Source: Nitrobacteraceae bacterium AZCC 2146 (lineage in GTDB: Bacteria > Pseudomonadota > Alphaproteobacteria > Rhizobiales > Xanthobacteraceae). Taken from it: a DNA stretch of 64,000 nucleotides. Numbering within the stretch: the stretch's first letter is position 1; the number at the start of each line of letters is the position of its first letter. A program made the translations under genes and the position numbers. Shown piece after piece: positions 62,428 through 64,000 of this stretch. The stretch lies in the NCBI GenBank assembly GCA_036924855.1, contig JBAGRP010000001.1, positions 6,994,001 through 7,058,000 on the forward strand, in the 5' to 3' direction. A model generated the notes under the pieces. That model was given only the letters and a program-made list of their open reading frames with translations, did not search any database and was not told the DNA's origin.

Positions 62428-62826
62428 TCAAAGCGGCTCGAATTGCTCTCCGGCGCAGCGCTGGATATTTTCGACGTGGGCAACGAGGGATACGGCTCCT
62501 CGCGCGATGCTCGCGACATAGGTTTGCTGGCCGATTGAATGGCCGAATGCGCCATTGACGGTCGCGCGGATGCAGGTGCTCCAGCCCGTCTGTTCCGGCC
62601 TAGGAGCAGAAAAGCTGATGTTTGTCGGCGCAGCCGCAGGCAAAAATACCGCCGACATATTCGATTTCAGTATGTTTCGAACATCGGGCGGTGTCTCAGT
62701 GATCGCCGTCGTAGTCCTAGCTGCCCGGGGAATCCAAGCAGGAAGAAAAGTGTTCCCGGGATCAACGGCACCGCAGCCTCCTAACGTCGCCGCAAAGCAC
62801 AAGGCTGCCAACTTACGCAAGGTCAT
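62428..62826 (-). CDS. Small hypothetical lipoprotein
   Basis: 132 residues. The N-terminus MTLRKLAALCFAATLGGCGA is a lipoprotein signal with lipobox LGGC (Cys18). The mature part contains a Pro-rich stretch, a conserved-looking GWSTCIRATVNGAFGHSIGQQ and ends CAGEQFEPL; two further cysteines could form a disulfide. I recognise no family with a known function, though similar short lipoproteins occur in Bradyrhizobium-type genomes. Confidence 0.6.
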   Translation of the reverse strand: MTLRKLAALCFAATLGGCGAVDPGNTFLPAWIPRAARTTTAITETPPDVRNILKSNMSAVFLPAAAPTNISFSAPRPEQTGWSTCIRATVNGAFGHSIGQQTYVASIARGAVSLVAHVENIQRCAGEQFEPL

Positions 62827-62981
62827 AGCAGCTGATTAGCCCGATCTGGACGTCGTCCCAAGCCCGACAATCACGAACTCCGCGAAACGTGATGACCGCT
62901 ACCACGCCTGTTGGCCAGCGGAATCCACCATGACCAGCGGTGTCCTCTTGACGAGCACCCGCTTGGCTGTGGATCTAGCGC

Positions 62982-63140
62982 GGTGTCTTTCCAGGACCGC
63001 GCCACATGACAAAGAGTCCCATGGCCGGCGCCGATGCAAGGACGAGTAAGCACACCGCGCCGGCCAAAATGAAGTAGGCCGGCGTGTTCCTCAGTTTTCG
63101 GGTCTGGACGAGCGTAATTAGGCCCGCGCCCTAATACGAC
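62982..63140 (-). pseudogene. C-terminal remnant of a membrane protein
   Basis: A minus-strand frame reads AGLITLVQTRKLRNTPAYF, then ILAGAVCLLVLASAPAMGLF and a short WRGPGKTPR tail before TAG; a stop lies directly upstream, so only about 50 residues remain. The two hydrophobic segments suggest the end of a polytopic membrane protein. No family can be assigned. Confidence 0.35.
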
Positions 63141-63148
63141 ATTGTAAC

Positions 63149-63382
63149 TCAATGCCCGAGCGGTCTGATTTCGTCGGCTATTAGACGAAGCGCAGCGATC
63201 TCAGGAGCCGCAAGTCGTCTACGTGCCTGGACAACATTCCCGGCTTGCATCTCTGGAAGGGCGCGAACAGCCGACACGGCGTCCATTTGGGCTTCCTTTC
63301 CGACGACAAAAAAATGGGTTCGCCGCTGAGATTCGGGGGCCGCGATCTCGACCGCCACCATCCACGCTTGCTTCTTCGACAT
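63149..63382 (-). CDS. Small conserved hypothetical protein
   Basis: 77 residues from the ATG at 63382. The sequence starts MSKKQAWMVAVEIAAPESQ, has FFVVGKEAQMDAVSAVRALP in the middle and ends IRPLGH. It is well-formed, basic and without signal or membrane segment. The composition and ending suggest a genuine small protein of rhizobial type, but function is unknown. Confidence 0.5.
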   Translation of the reverse strand: MSKKQAWMVAVEIAAPESQRRTHFFVVGKEAQMDAVSAVRALPEMQAGNVVQARRRLAAPEIAALRLIADEIRPLGH

Positions 63383-63863
63383 CGACCGCTCCGCCCGTCC
63401 CAGGCCGATTCTCGACCCCAAGGCTGGCTTAACGATACTCAGCTCGTATGCAACTGCCCCAGCCGTTAACCAACAGAAAAAACACTAAGCCCAGCATGCG
63501 CTGAAAGGCGCGGCTACACCGACCGGGACGGCGATATCTGGGCCCAAGCTGCACTGGCCAATCTACGACCAGGCGATTGCACCGGCGAAGGCCAAGCGCC
63601 GTCATCGACGCGCCACTCGGCCGCGTGTTGCCAATCGGCGATTCAGTGCGCAACTGATCTGGTCGGCGCCGCTTCGTCACCCAGAGCATCCGTGCGGGCG
63701 AATTCGGGGGCGTCTAGCGGATAGAGTTAACGGCAGTGCAAAAAATGGCCATCCACCGCTGCGCCAACAAGGGAGTTGCGCCGGTAACGCAATAGATCAC
63801 ACCTCCGAAGCGTGTTGACATGCTCCAGCGTGGCGCTGATATTTAAAGGAATTTACCATTTAA
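63383..63863. other. Intergenic region before the rfbC-like gene
   Basis: Open frames on both strands are short and lack domain signals. The last 150 bases become AT-rich, as expected for a promoter region of the following gene, but no specific promoter could be fixed. Confidence 0.4.
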
Positions 63864-64000
63864 ATGACAGTCAAAATGACAATGCATATTCAGCCGACCA
63901 AAATCGCTGAGATATTGCTCTTAGTGCCTTCGAAACACGAAGATGGTCGAGGATTTTTCTCCGAAACGTTCCGAAGCGACGTTTTTGCGGATTTCGGCAT
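63864..64000 (+). CDS. rfbC: dTDP-4-dehydrorhamnose 3,5-epimerase-like protein (partial, N-terminus)
   Basis: The frame from the ATG at 63864 runs off the window after 45 codons. MHIQPTKIAEILLLVPSKHED and GRGFFSETFRSDVFADFG match the start of RfbC-type epimerases, where a DxRGFF(S/L)E motif follows a xPTxIxxVLxxxPxxxxD opening. ATGs at 63876 and 63882 are alternative starts. The enzyme acts in dTDP-L-rhamnose or related sugar synthesis. The rest of the gene is outside the window. Confidence 0.75.
   Translation, partial: MTVKMTMHIQPTKIAEILLLVPSKHEDGRGFFSETFRSDVFADFG

Noticed and set aside
1..64000. tRNA, rRNA, CRISPR arrays, thiamine or other common riboswitches
   Set aside because: No cloverleaf, conserved riboswitch core or regular repeat array was seen by eye; a covariance-model search would be needed to exclude divergent cases.

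Overview
The window reads as high-GC chromosomal DNA of an alphaproteobacterium, most likely of the Bradyrhizobium/Rhodopseudomonas group. This is inferred from gene style: many SsuABC/TauABC-type uptake systems, a tripartite tricarboxylate transporter, CoxMSL-type molybdenum hydroxylases, GC-rich third codon positions and frequent ATGA start/stop overlaps. No rRNA, tRNA or CRISPR array was seen. The window has three parts of different character.

Bases 1-28,900 form a dense catabolic region. It holds the end of an acetamidase/formamidase-like gene, a RidA protein, an isochorismatase-type amidohydrolase, a dihydroorotate-dehydrogenase-like flavoprotein, a gamma-resorcylate-decarboxylase-like amidohydrolase, an aspartate-dehydrogenase-like protein, an alpha/beta hydrolase, an aldehyde dehydrogenase, a cupin, a three-subunit molybdenum hydroxylase, an NtaA-type flavin monooxygenase with its flavin reductase, and a fumarate-reductase/ketosteroid-dehydrogenase-like flavoprotein. 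Uptake is provided by four NMT1/THI5-like binding proteins and three ATPase/permease pairs. Three TetR regulators are interleaved. Seven promoter regions carry inverted repeats of one architecture (half-site, 6-bp spacer, half-site, with inner bases AC...GT), so the region looks like one linked regulon. The enzyme set suggests uptake and stepwise breakdown of a nitrogen-containing ring compound; the substrate cannot be read from the sequence.

Bases 28,900-45,900 are mosaic. An IS1182-type transposase remnant and a Tat-exported amidase precede a compact operon (31.8-39.1 kb) with a complete oligopeptide-type ABC importer (fused DppD-DppF ATPase), an amidase and a MetX-like hydrolase. After it come decayed NUDIX, HipA and integrase fragments, an apparently intact but unusual fusion of a HipB-type HTH with a DUF3320-like domain behind repeated operators, a GST/crotonase pair, a divergent tyrosine recombinase and a broken membrane-protein gene. 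This part looks like a turnover zone for mobile DNA.

Bases 45,900-57,100 look like a 2-hydroxyacid/glyoxylate module: GlcG-like protein, a large FAD/Fe-S dehydrogenase, an FCD-type GntR regulator, two tandem serine-glyoxylate-type aminotransferases, a crotonase and TctC-TctB-TctA. Two matching palindromes with an AATG centre, one upstream of the dehydrogenase and one in the regulator/aminotransferase gap, suggest that the GntR protein coordinates the set.

Bases 57,100-64,000 contain a membrane alpha/beta hydrolase whose nucleophile is Cys, an SGNH hydrolase, and two diverged copies of a tctA-caiB junction (both caiB copies truncated, the second tctA truncated). These flank a UDP-GlcNAc 2-epimerase. 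A small lipoprotein, a small conserved protein and the start of an RfbC-type epimerase suggest that a surface-polysaccharide locus begins at the right edge.
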